A stretch of DNA of 64,000 nt from Streptomyces sp. NBC_00376 (GTDB lineage: Bacteria > Actinomycetota > Actinomycetes > Streptomycetales > Streptomycetaceae): assembly GCF_036077095.1 (NCBI RefSeq), contig NZ_CP107960.1:5704001-5768000 (forward strand), in the 5' to 3' direction. Each line of letters starts with the position of its first letter. The first letter of the stretch is position 1. The notes below the pieces were generated by a model. That model had not been told where the DNA came from, searched no databases, and saw nothing but the letters and a program-made list of their open reading frames with translations. Of this stretch, positions 19,069 through 27,498 are shown piece after piece. The position numbers and the translations under genes are program-made.

Positions 19069-20340
19069 TCAGCCGCGGCGGATCGTGATCGTCGTCCACG
19101 CCCCGACGTGCACCTTGTCGCCGTCCTGGAGCGGGACGGGCACATAGGGCTGGATCGGGTCCTCGGCGCCGTTGAGCGTGGTGCCGTTGGTGGAGTTCTG
19201 GTCGACCACGGCCCAGCCGCCGTCGGGCTGCTGCACCAGCACCGCGTGCTGGTGCGAGACGCCCGGGTCCTCCGGCGGCACGGACAGATCGATGTCGGGC
19301 GACTCGCCGGTGCTGTGCCTGCGACGGCCGATGGTGATCTGGTTGCCGGCCAGCGGAAGCTGCTGCTCCGGGGAGTACGCGGGCAGGTTCAGCCCGGTCG
19401 CCTCGGGGCCGCTGCGCTGCATCATCGCCAGGAAGTACTCCCGGTCCGGGGCGATGACCGCGGTCCAGCTCGCGGGCGGCTGGTTCTGGTTCTGCCCCGG
19501 GAACGGCGGCTGCTGCTGCGCCGGGGCCGACTGCTGCGGGCCCTGGGCGTGGGACGGCGGCGACAGCATCCAGTCGTCGTCGCCGCTGCCGCTGCTCTGC
19601 GGCCCCTGCTGCTGCGGCGCGGGCGGCTGCGGAGCCGGCGGACCGGGCTGCGGGAACGCGGGCGGCGCGGACTGCTGCTGGAACGGTGCCGGCGGTGCCG
19701 ACTGCTGCTGGAACGGCGGCGGCGCGGACTGCTGCTGGAACGGCGCGGGCGGTGCCGACTGCTGCTGGAAGGACGGCGGAGGCGGCGGACCCTGCTGCTG
19801 GAACGGCGGCGGGGGCGACTGCGGACCGGGTCCGGGGGCCGGGGGCGACTGCGGGCCCGGGCCGGGGGCCGGGGGACCGGGCTGGTTGCCCCGCTCGGCG
19901 GAGAGCGGCTCGGCCGGGCGGTTCATCTGCGAGGGCCGCGAACCCTGGTACTCGAACGGGTCGCGCTGCTGCTGCGGCGGGGGCGGCGGCTGCTGCGCCT
20001 GGAAACCGGGCGGCAGGTTGAGGCCGGGCGGCGGGCCTGGCACGCCCTGAGCCGGGGCCAGCGGCGTGTACGACGTCGCGGTGTTCGTGAGGAAGTTCCA
20101 GCGGCACTCCTCGCAGAACGGCGCCATCGCCTCACGCGGCGTGCGGCACTGCGGGCAGAGCTCGGCGGCCTGGGTCGCATCGGAACCCGGGTTCGGCGGG
20201 TAGCCGTAACCGGCGGCGGGCGGCGGAGGCGGCGGCGGGGGGACCGCACCCGCAGGCGCGCCCGCGCCGGCCATGCGATGGCCGCAGACCTCGCACCAGT
20301 CGTCGGAACCCGACTGGTGTCCGTTCGGGCAGGTCGGCAT
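19069..20340 (-). CDS. Zinc-ribbon, Pro/Gln-rich FHA-domain protein
   Basis: 423 residues. The N-terminus has two zinc-ribbon Cys sets (Cys4, 16, 19 with a probable His/Cys partner; Cys62, 65, 76, 79). A long Pro/Gln linker follows with FQQQSAPPAP-type repeats (about residues 140-260). The C-terminus is an FHA domain with IGRRRHS, VSHQHAVLV and NSTNGTTL, the residues that bind phosphothreonine. It is the last gene of the kinase-phosphatase operon and is the natural reader of that kinase's phosphorylation. Its partner is inferred. It is much larger than GarA, the FHA substrate of mycobacterial PknG. Confidence 0.9.
   Translation of the reverse strand: MPTCPNGHQSGSDDWCEVCGHRMAGAGAPAGAVPPPPPPPPAAGYGYPPNPGSDATQAAELCPQCRTPREAMAPFCEECRWNFLTNTATSYTPLAPAQGVPGPPPGLNLPPGFQAQQPPPPPQQQRDPFEYQGSRPSQMNRPAEPLSAERGNQPGPPAPGPGPQSPPAPGPGPQSPPPPFQQQGPPPPPSFQQQSAPPAPFQQQSAPPPFQQQSAPPAPFQQQSAPPAFPQPGPPAPQPPAPQQQGPQSSGSGDDDWMLSPPSHAQGPQQSAPAQQQPPFPGQNQNQPPASWTAVIAPDREYFLAMMQRSGPEATGLNLPAYSPEQQLPLAGNQITIGRRRHSTGESPDIDLSVPPEDPGVSHQHAVLVQQPDGGWAVVDQNSTNGTTLNGAEDPIQPYVPVPLQDGDKVHVGAWTTITIRRG
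19640..19880. repeat. Imperfect repeat coding for the FQQQSAPPxP linker
   Basis: Degenerate GC-rich repeats of about 27-33 bp encode repeated FQQQSAPPAP units in the FHA protein. On the plus strand each begins close to GACTGCTGCTGGAACG. Such tracts change copy number easily. Confidence 0.75.
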
Positions 20341-20476
20341 GTCGGCGCTTCCCCCTCTCCTGGGCCGGCCCCGGGGCCGGCGTATTTTTCTGCTCTTCGC
20401 CTCCCGGCGGATCATTCCGGCCGGGCGGCTCGACTGTGTGGCTCTGTGCCTACTGTTTGCTGTTTATTGATCGTTT

Positions 20477-21835
20477 CTACTTCTTGACGCGAACGGTCTT
20501 GGTCGAGCGTGTTTCGAGTGTCATCTCGTCGGCGTCCGCGACCTTCGCTTTCAGTCGCACAGTACCGGTCGCCGCGTCCACGACGTCCACCACCTTCGAA
20601 AGCAGTTTCGCAGTGTCCTCGTTCCCGGAGGCCGATGCCAACTGCACCGCGCGGCCCAGTTTCGCGGTCGCGCCGTCGAAGTCGCCCGACTTGCGGGCAT
20701 CGAGTCCCTGCTGGATGACCTGGGCCAGTTCGGCCTGTCCGGTGTAGTGCGCGACCTGCGGATTGATCGAGGTGGAGGCCACCATGTCCTCGGTCCACAC
20801 GGCCCTGACCAGGCCCTGCGAAAGCGTCTGCGGGGCCCCGCCCGACGGGTCGGGGAGGATCAGCGAGACCCGGGACGCCAGCATCTCCTGCCCGATTCCG
20901 GCCTGCGGCACGGTCACGCACACGTGGTAGTCGCGGGACTCGTCGCCCCAGGAGCCCGTGGGGTAGTCCCCGGCGCGGGGACCCGCCTCGGTGCGCCGGT
21001 CGGTCAGATCGACGACCGTCGGTGCGACCTGTTTCACAAACTTGATCTCGACCCCGACGGGCGTCCAGAGCCGCAGAGCGACATCCGCGACCTCCTTGCC
21101 CATCGCGTTCTCCATCATCTGCGTGAAGTCCGCGGCCAGCCCCGTGGGGTCGGCGACTATGTCGGCCGTGCCGAGCAGCGCGGAGGCGATCGCTGTGACC
21201 TCTTTCACCTCCCAGTCGGTGCCGACACCGCGGGCGTCACAGGTGAAACGGCCCGCGCAGGAGTCGAGCGCGGCCCGCAGGTCCTCCGGGGCTTCGTGCT
21301 CGTTGCGGCCGTCGGTGAGCAGGATGCCGTGCCGGATGTCCACATCGGCCGCGCCGAGCAGCCGGTCGGTCAGCCGCAGCCAGGTGCCGATCGCCGTACC
21401 GCCACCGGCGCTGAGCGCGCGCAGGGCCCCCTTGGCCTGGGCCTTGGTCCGCGCGTCGGCCACGGCGAGCCTGCCGTTGCCCGGGTAGACCTCCTTGGCG
21501 ACGTGCGTACCGCCGACGACGGCGAACGAGGTGCCGTCGCGCAGGGTGTCGATGGCCGCGGCGGTCGCGTCGCGGGCGTTGCGCATCTTCGTCGGCGGAT
21601 AGTCCATCGAGCCGGAGCAGTCGACCATGATCACCACGGCGGCGTTCGGCCCCCGCCCGGGAACGTGCGCGGGCGACGCGGCCGCACCGGACAGCGGGAC
21701 GCCGCCGGTGGTGCCGCCCCCGGTCGAGGTGACGGTGACGATCGCGTTGACCTCGCGGCCGCCTTCCGGCAGATATTCGTTCTGGTACACCTCGACGGAG
21801 AACTGCGGCACGTTCGACTTGGAGAAGTTGGCCAT
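20477..21835 (-). CDS. von Willebrand factor A domain protein (TerY-like)
   Basis: 452 residues, start MANFSKSNVPQF. The vWA domain (about residues 60-250) has an intact metal-ion site: DCSGSMD (Asp72, Ser74, Ser76), the GGGTAIG threonine and LLTDGR. Such domains bind a partner protein through a bridging Mg2+. A beta-rich middle and a C-terminal helical region (about 380-450) follow. No signal peptide, so it is cytoplasmic. It lies between the phosphatase and FHA genes. vWA, PP2C and kinase genes together are known from TerY-P triads, but this protein's target is unknown. Confidence 0.9.
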   Translation of the reverse strand: MANFSKSNVPQFSVEVYQNEYLPEGGREVNAIVTVTSTGGGTTGGVPLSGAAASPAHVPGRGPNAAVVIMVDCSGSMDYPPTKMRNARDATAAAIDTLRDGTSFAVVGGTHVAKEVYPGNGRLAVADARTKAQAKGALRALSAGGGTAIGTWLRLTDRLLGAADVDIRHGILLTDGRNEHEAPEDLRAALDSCAGRFTCDARGVGTDWEVKEVTAIASALLGTADIVADPTGLAADFTQMMENAMGKEVADVALRLWTPVGVEIKFVKQVAPTVVDLTDRRTEAGPRAGDYPTGSWGDESRDYHVCVTVPQAGIGQEMLASRVSLILPDPSGGAPQTLSQGLVRAVWTEDMVASTSINPQVAHYTGQAELAQVIQQGLDARKSGDFDGATAKLGRAVQLASASGNEDTAKLLSKVVDVVDAATGTVRLKAKVADADEMTLETRSTKTVRVKK

Positions 21836-21957
21836 CTGGTCGGCTCCTTGGGACTCCAGGTGTCGGATGAAGACAGCTGAGAGCGAAGAAAAACGGGCGA
21901 AGGCGGCGGTGACGGGGCGGACTGTCGGAACTGGAACCAAGCGTTACGGAACGGGAC

Positions 21958-23280
21958 TCACGGGGTACCGCACGCCGATCCTGCCCCCTGCGGCTCCACG
22001 GCGAACGGCAGCAGAGCCACTGTTACGTTGTCGTGGCCCCCGCCGTCGAGCGCGTGACCCACCAGCACCTGGGCGGCGTGCAGTGGCCGTTGGTGCGCGT
22101 CGGCCGGTACCGCCGCGGCCATCTCGGCCGCCGACTCCGCGTAGTTCCACAGGCCGTCCGTGCACACGACCACCAGACCGGACCGGTCCGGTTTGAAGGA
22201 CGCGGTGTGCGGTTCCAGCTCGTACGCGTCGGCGCCGAGCCACCCCGTGATCGCGTGGGCCCGCTCGTCCGCGTACGCCTCCGCCTCGTTCATCAGGCCC
22301 GCCGCCACCATCTGCGCGGCCCACGAGTCGTCCTCGGTCAGCCGGGCGGGCGGGTTGGTGCGGTCGTCGGGCACCCAGTAGACGCGGCTGTCGCCGACCC
22401 AGCCGACGATCAGCAGACCGCCCGCCATGATCGAGCCGACCAGGGTGCACGCCGGGGCGTTCTGGTGGCGGTGCTGGTCGTGCTCCGTGGCCCGGCCGGG
22501 CTCCTGGGCCAGGGAGTTGACCGCCTCGCCGGCCGCGAGGATCGCCTCGTGCATCGCCTGCTGCGGGTGGGTGCCGCGAGGCAGCGACTCCAGGAGCGCC
22601 TCGTTGGCCGCGCTCGCGGCGGCCGCCGACGCCTCGTCCGGGCGGCTGGCCGACGAGACGCCGTCGCAGACGATCGCGACGACGGCCGGTGAACCGTCGG
22701 GCAGGGCGGTGGTCGACACCGCGAACGAGTCCTCGTTGCGGTGATGGCGCAGGCCCCGGTCGCTGACGGCGGCCACCGAACCGAGCTCCTGCTCCATGTG
22801 GTCACGCTCGCGCGGCTGGGCGTGACCGCAGTTCTCGCAGTAGCCGTCGGTGTCGACACTGCCCGCCCGGCAGGCCACACAGCGCTTGGTACCGGCCGGC
22901 GGCGTGGCCGCCACCGGATCCACGGCGGGGGTACGGGGGTCGGGTGCGGCCGCCGGTGCGGGCGCGGGCAGCTCGAAGTCGTCCGATCCGCTCGACGTGC
23001 TCGACGCACTCGGCCCGCTCGACGCACTCGACACATTGGATGTGCCCGGTCCGGCCGGTCCGTCCGGTTCACGCCGCCGGTCGAAGCGGACCCCCGCCGA
23101 ACCCTCCGCGGGCACGGTCATGGCGACCGTCGGGTGGTCCTGGGCGACGGCGGGCACGGCCGACAGGTCGTACCCGCACGCACCGCAGAACAGGTCCCCC
23201 GGCTCCAGCGGCTCCTCGCAGCCGGGGCACTTCGACAGGGCCGTCTCCTGGGGCTTCTGCTCCTGGGGCTTCTGCGACAT
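21958..23280 (-). CDS. PP2C-family Ser/Thr phosphatase with two zinc ribbons
   Basis: 440 residues from ATG at 23280, 2 bp after the kinase stop. Zinc ribbons occur at Cys18/21/32/35 and Cys134/137/148/151, separated by a Ser/Pro-rich linker. The PP2C domain (about 165-430) has the metal-binding motifs RNEDSF, VCDGVSS, GDSRVYW, CTDGLWN and GGHDNVTVAL. It would remove phosphates placed by the adjacent PknG-like kinase, as kinase/PP2C pairs usually do. It is soluble and metal-dependent. The zinc ribbons match those in the kinase and FHA protein and may help assembly. Confidence 0.92.
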   Translation of the reverse strand: MSQKPQEQKPQETALSKCPGCEEPLEPGDLFCGACGYDLSAVPAVAQDHPTVAMTVPAEGSAGVRFDRRREPDGPAGPGTSNVSSASSGPSASSTSSGSDDFELPAPAPAAAPDPRTPAVDPVAATPPAGTKRCVACRAGSVDTDGYCENCGHAQPRERDHMEQELGSVAAVSDRGLRHHRNEDSFAVSTTALPDGSPAVVAIVCDGVSSASRPDEASAAAASAANEALLESLPRGTHPQQAMHEAILAAGEAVNSLAQEPGRATEHDQHRHQNAPACTLVGSIMAGGLLIVGWVGDSRVYWVPDDRTNPPARLTEDDSWAAQMVAAGLMNEAEAYADERAHAITGWLGADAYELEPHTASFKPDRSGLVVVCTDGLWNYAESAAEMAAAVPADAHQRPLHAAQVLVGHALDGGGHDNVTVALLPFAVEPQGAGSACGTP

Positions 23281-23282
23281 TT

Positions 23283-26009
23283 TCACACCCACGTCCGGGG
23301 GCGGAAACGGTTGGCCCGCTCCACCAGTTCGATCCTCTCATCGCCGGGCTCCGCAAGCCTGGCGAGCATCCGGTACGAACGTTCGAGCCCGAAGCGCAGG
23401 CCCCGCTCGTCCAGCTCACTGCCGAGCAGCTTTCCCGGCCCGGCAGGCGAAGGAGGCTGCGCCGAGGGGCTACCGGAGAGTATCCAGTCGAGCGCCGTCC
23501 CCAGCACCTCGGTCGAAAGCTGCTCCCGGCGCACCGCGTCCAGACCGAAACCGGCCAGTGCCGATACCTGGGCCGAGGCGGCCATCAGATCGGTGATCAG
23601 CGGCTCGTCCGGGGACCTTCCGCGCAGCCGGGCACGCACCGCGGCGACCCGTGCCGCCGTGTAGTGGATCGACGCCTCGGGCACCGACTCCAGGGCGCTG
23701 ACGGCCCCGGCCCGGTTTCCGGCGGCGATCTGCACCCGGGCCAGCCCGAAGGCGGCGCTGACGAAGCTCGGGTCGGTCGTCCACACCAGCCGGTAGTACT
23801 CGGCGGCGTTGTCCAGCTGGCCCAGGACCTCCGCGCAGATCCCCAGCGCCAGCTTGGGCGCCGGCTCGCCGGGGAACGCGTCGTACACCGCGTCGAAGGA
23901 CAGCGCCGCGTTCTCGTTGTCGCCGGTCACCAGCGAGGTGATGCCGCGGTACCAGACCACCCGCCAGTCGTCCGGGTACTGGCCCTCCAGCGCGGTCAGG
24001 GTCTGCCCCGCGGCACCGAGGTCGTTCAGCTCCAGGCGGGCGCGCAGCTCGCGCAGCCGGGTCTCCAGCGAGGCCACCGGCACCGCGCCCAGCGCGGAGA
24101 TCAGCTCGGACGGGGCGGTGGTCATCAGCCCGGCGAGGAAACCCGCGTTGGGGTCGCTCGCGTCGACCCGGGGCACCGGCAGCGCGAGCGAGGTGGACCG
24201 TACGTCGAGCTCGGCGAGCCTAGGGCCGTCCGGCGCGGGGAGGAGCGCCGCCGGAGCGGCGGCCGGGACCCGGGGGGCCGGAATGGCGGCCTGCGGCTGC
24301 GCGTACGCGGCGGCCTCACCGTTCCCGCCCGGCGCGTTGCCCGCCCGTACATGGGTGGGCGGCGCGATCAGCGGAGCGGCCCCGGGCGCGGCGTACCCCG
24401 GCGCGGGCGGGGCGTACCCGGGCAGCGCGCCGGGCGCGGGCGGAGCCGCGACCCGGGGCACGTTGCCCGCCCCGCCGCGCCGCCCGCGGCGGCCGGACCG
24501 GGCCGGGGTGGTCGCCCGGATCCCCAGCCGCGACACATCGCCCATCGGCTCCGGGAACAACTGCGTGTCGGTGACCCGCACTTCGGTGCCGAACAGCGTC
24601 GAGAGCGCCGGGCGCGGCCGCCCCGTCTGCAGCGACACCACCTCGCGCAGCACACCCGTCAGCTGCTCCGCCATCTCCGCGGCCGAGGCGAACCGCCGCG
24701 CCGGATCCGGGTCGGTGGCCCGCACCAGCAGCCGGTAGAACGACTCGTAGGTCCGGAACACCTCGATGTTGTCCGGATCCGGGAGCGAGTCCACGAAGAC
24801 GTTGGTGTAGCCCTGGAAGTCGAAGGTGAGCACCGCGAGCGTCCGCGCGACCGTGTACAGATCGGAGGCGACCGACGGGCCGATCTCCGCGACCTCCGGC
24901 GCCTGGTAGCCCACCGTGCCGTAGATGGCCGACTCGTCGTCGTCCATCCTGCGCACCGCGCCCATGTCGATCAGCTTCAGCTGGTCCTCGGTCTGGATCG
25001 CGTTGTCGACCTTGAAGTCGCAGTACAGCAGGTTGCGGCTGTGCAGATGGCCGAGCGCCTCCAGCGCCTCGATGCCGTACGCGCACGCCTGCTCGACCGG
25101 CAGCGGATCGCGCTTCCCGGCGGGGGTGCGGCGCTCGTTGGCGATGTCCTTGAGCGCCTTGCCGCCGACGTACTCCATCACGATGTAGCCGTCGAGCGAG
25201 CCGGTGCGCTGGTCGAGGTGCTCGACGAAGTTGTAGATCCGGACGATGTTGGAGTGCTCGATCTCGGCGAGGAAGCGGCGCTCGGAGATCGCGGCCGCCA
25301 TGGCGTCCTGGTCGCCGGTGTCGAGCAGGCCCTTGAGGACCACCCAGCGGTCCGAGACCGCACGGTCGACCGCGAGGTAGACCCAGCCGAGCCCGCCGTG
25401 AGCCAGACAGCCGGCGACCTCGTACTGGCCGTGCACGATGTCGCCCGCGTGGAGCTTGGGCACGAAGGAGTAGGGGTGACCGCACTTGGTGCAGAACCCC
25501 TCCGTGCGGCCGATCCGTTCGCCGCGCGACCGGCCGACCGGGGCCCCGCAGTCGGAACGCGAACAGAAACGCTTCCGCTCCGGTACCTCGGGGTTCTCCA
25601 TCACCGCCGAGCGCGGGTCGGGACGCGGCACGTCCGGCACCTCGACCAGGCCCACGCCCAGCCTGCCCCGGGTGGACGCGCCCGAGGCCGAACCGGAGGA
25701 ACGGACCGAGACCGAGGGGGAGGTGACGCTGCCGGACAGCGAACGCGAGAGCCGGCCCGACACCGAGCGCCGTGAGGTCGACGAGCGCGAGGAACGGGAC
25801 GACCGCGAGGACGCCCGGGACGAGGACCGCGAACCACTGCTGCTGCCACGGCTGTTCGCGCCGCCGACCGCGATCCCGGTGGGCGGCGAGCTCACCAGGC
25901 CATTCGGCGACACGACCGGAGCCAGCCCGCAGGTGTCGCAGTACAGCTCACCGCCGCCCATGTCCTCGTAACTGCCCTCGCACGCGGGGCGCTGGCACTG
26001 CGTACTCAT
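23283..26009 (-). CDS. pknG: PknG-like Ser/Thr protein kinase with zinc ribbons and TPR domain
   Basis: 908 residues from ATG at 26009 behind GGGGGA. In order: a zinc ribbon (Cys5, 10, 24, 27), a Ser/Arg-rich linker (about 53-115), a rubredoxin-like Cys set (149, 154, 173, 176), a kinase domain (about 190-460), a Pro/Ala-rich linker and a C-terminal TPR region. Lys226 in VVLKGL, Asp331 in YCDFKVDN and Asp348 in DMGA are the catalytic residues; there is no Arg before the catalytic Asp, so it is a non-RD kinase. Domain order and motifs such as CLAHGGLGW and IVMEYVGG closely match mycobacterial PknG, which controls 2-oxoglutarate metabolism through an FHA protein. The first zinc ribbon and Ser-rich linker appear to be additions relative to the mycobacterial protein. 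Confidence 0.94.
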   Translation of the reverse strand: MSTQCQRPACEGSYEDMGGGELYCDTCGLAPVVSPNGLVSSPPTGIAVGGANSRGSSSGSRSSSRASSRSSRSSRSSTSRRSVSGRLSRSLSGSVTSPSVSVRSSGSASGASTRGRLGVGLVEVPDVPRPDPRSAVMENPEVPERKRFCSRSDCGAPVGRSRGERIGRTEGFCTKCGHPYSFVPKLHAGDIVHGQYEVAGCLAHGGLGWVYLAVDRAVSDRWVVLKGLLDTGDQDAMAAAISERRFLAEIEHSNIVRIYNFVEHLDQRTGSLDGYIVMEYVGGKALKDIANERRTPAGKRDPLPVEQACAYGIEALEALGHLHSRNLLYCDFKVDNAIQTEDQLKLIDMGAVRRMDDDESAIYGTVGYQAPEVAEIGPSVASDLYTVARTLAVLTFDFQGYTNVFVDSLPDPDNIEVFRTYESFYRLLVRATDPDPARRFASAAEMAEQLTGVLREVVSLQTGRPRPALSTLFGTEVRVTDTQLFPEPMGDVSRLGIRATTPARSGRRGRRGGAGNVPRVAAPPAPGALPGYAPPAPGYAAPGAAPLIAPPTHVRAGNAPGGNGEAAAYAQPQAAIPAPRVPAAAPAALLPAPDGPRLAELDVRSTSLALPVPRVDASDPNAGFLAGLMTTAPSELISALGAVPVASLETRLRELRARLELNDLGAAGQTLTALEGQYPDDWRVVWYRGITSLVTGDNENAALSFDAVYDAFPGEPAPKLALGICAEVLGQLDNAAEYYRLVWTTDPSFVSAAFGLARVQIAAGNRAGAVSALESVPEASIHYTAARVAAVRARLRGRSPDEPLITDLMAASAQVSALAGFGLDAVRREQLSTEVLGTALDWILSGSPSAQPPSPAGPGKLLGSELDERGLRFGLERSYRMLARLAEPGDERIELVERANRFRPRTWV

Positions 26010-26074
26010 GATCGGTCCCCCTGATCGCCCCGCCGCCGCAACGGCCCTGCCACCTTGCACACATCCGTGGTCAT
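26006..26074 (-). CDS. Putative 22-residue leader ORF between coiled-coil gene and kinase
   Basis: An ATG at 26074 overlaps the stop of the upstream coiled-coil gene (ATGA), and the TGA at 26006-26008 overlaps the kinase start (ATGA). The peptide reads MTTDVCKVAGPLRRRGDQGD followed by RS. It fills the whole 61-bp gap. It may couple translation or be a regulatory peptide, or it may be chance. The preceding CCGGAGGACC supplies a possible ribosome site. Confidence 0.4.
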   Translation of the reverse strand: MTTDVCKVAGPLRRRGDQGDRS

Positions 26075-27393
26075 CGCCGGTCCTCCGGCCCCGGTGCCCG
26101 GCGCTGGGAAAGCAGCTCGGCCGCCGCCTCCTGGTAGCGCAGCACCGCCTGTCCGGCGACCCGCAGATCGCACGGCGCGCTCCACAGCATCCGGCGCGCC
26201 GCGTCGTACCGCTCGATCAGCAGCGGGTCCTCGGCCAGCCCGTGCCGGGCGACCTTCGCCTTGTACGCGTCGAGCCTGCCGCGCAGCTCCGCCCGTACCG
26301 CCAGCGGGGCGGTGACCGCGGTCAACGACTCGCGGGCCCGCAGCAATTCCTCCTCCGCCTCCCGCTCCAGCGTCTCCAGGAGCGGGGACAGCCGGTGCCA
26401 CTGGGCGTGCCTGCGGTACTCCGAGGCGGCGGCCAGCCGTTCCTGGAGCACCGTCGCCGGGCCGCTGACCGCGGGCACCTCGGAGGCCGCGATCTTCGCC
26501 AGCACCTCACCGCGCGCCGACCGGGCCTCGGTCAGGGTGCGGTCCGCGCGGGAGAGCACGTCGCGCAGCTGGACCAGGCGCTGCTCGGCGTCCTGCCGGA
26601 CCGCGAGCACCGCCTCGATCTCACGGCGTACGTCGTCCAGGGCGCGGGCCGCCCGGTCGTAGCGCGTCGTGTCGGGGCGGCCGCCGCCGGGCGCCGAACT
26701 GCCGGGCCCCGGCAGCCAGAACGCGAGGGGATCGGAGATCACCTGCGCCCGCAGCGTGGTCAGCTCCTGGGTGATCGCCGCCAGGTCGTCGCCCGCCGGG
26801 TGCTCACCGGGCCGTACTCCCACGGAGTGCGCCAGCGAGCGGGTGCGGTGCAGCTCGGCGGCGAGCAGATCTATCCGGGCGGGCAGCGCGGACCACACGG
26901 AGTCGGAGGCGACGACCATGTCCAGCGAGCGGGCGTACAGCTCGTTCATCCGGGAGACCAGCTCCTCCAGCGTGAACCGCTCGGAGAGCTTGGCCGGACC
27001 GTTGACCGAGGGATCGGGGCGGGCCGCCGCGTGCGCCACGGTGACGCCCTGGCCGCGCAGCAGCTCGGTGAGGGCCAGCAGGTCGTCCCGGTTGGGATAG
27101 CGGCGGCGGGCCCGCACCGAACGGGCCCGGTCGAGCGCCCCCGCGTAGGCGTCGAAATACCCCCACAGCAGCGTGATCGACTGCTCCGTGGAGGCCCAGC
27201 GTTCCCTGGTGACGCCGGTCAGCTCGGCGCCCTCCAGGAGCCGGCGGCCCGCGTGGTCCTGCAGGGCGAGCAGCGAGGTCTCGATCGCCTCGTGCTCCGC
27301 GCCGAGCCGGGCCAGCGCGCGGTCCGCCTCGTCCCGGTCCATGACCGGGCCGGGGGGCCTGGCCGCATAGCCGGGGAAGGGGCCCGCGCCCAT
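26071..27393 (-). CDS. Coiled-coil protein of the kinase operon, unknown function
   Basis: 440 residues, ATG with GGAGAGG upstream. After a short Gly/Pro stretch the sequence is almost wholly alpha-helical, Ala/Arg/Glu-rich, with long heptad-like stretches (for example LERLEQRLREVE-like patterns around residues 20-110 and 230-400). There are no membrane segments, signal or catalytic motif. It sits between the binding-protein and kinase genes, where the mycobacterial glnX-glnH-pknG cluster has no counterpart that I know of. A scaffold or adaptor linking the sensor to the kinase is plausible but unproven. Confidence 0.75.
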   Translation of the reverse strand: MGAGPFPGYAARPPGPVMDRDEADRALARLGAEHEAIETSLLALQDHAGRRLLEGAELTGVTRERWASTEQSITLLWGYFDAYAGALDRARSVRARRRYPNRDDLLALTELLRGQGVTVAHAAARPDPSVNGPAKLSERFTLEELVSRMNELYARSLDMVVASDSVWSALPARIDLLAAELHRTRSLAHSVGVRPGEHPAGDDLAAITQELTTLRAQVISDPLAFWLPGPGSSAPGGGRPDTTRYDRAARALDDVRREIEAVLAVRQDAEQRLVQLRDVLSRADRTLTEARSARGEVLAKIAASEVPAVSGPATVLQERLAAASEYRRHAQWHRLSPLLETLEREAEEELLRARESLTAVTAPLAVRAELRGRLDAYKAKVARHGLAEDPLLIERYDAARRMLWSAPCDLRVAGQAVLRYQEAAAELLSQRRAPGPEDRR

Positions 27394-27413
27394 CGATCAC
27401 CTCTCCGCTCTTA

Positions 27414-27434
27414 CTGCCGGGACGTACCCGGCAG
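27414..27434 (-). promoter_or_regulatory. Small hairpin upstream of the coiled-coil gene
   Basis: CTGCCGGG and CCCGGCAG form a perfect 8-bp stem with a 5-nt loop in the 105-bp gap after the GlnH-like gene. It could reduce read-through within the operon or stabilise the upstream message. Confidence 0.45.
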
Positions 27435-27498
27435 GATCAGTGCCACTGCCTCACCGGCCGGGGTCCGCGCCGTCGCGCACACCCGGACGGACCGACCG

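Noticed and set aside
19640..19880. Repeats as a possible non-coding satellite
   Set aside because: They are in frame within the FHA protein and code for a Pro/Gln linker.
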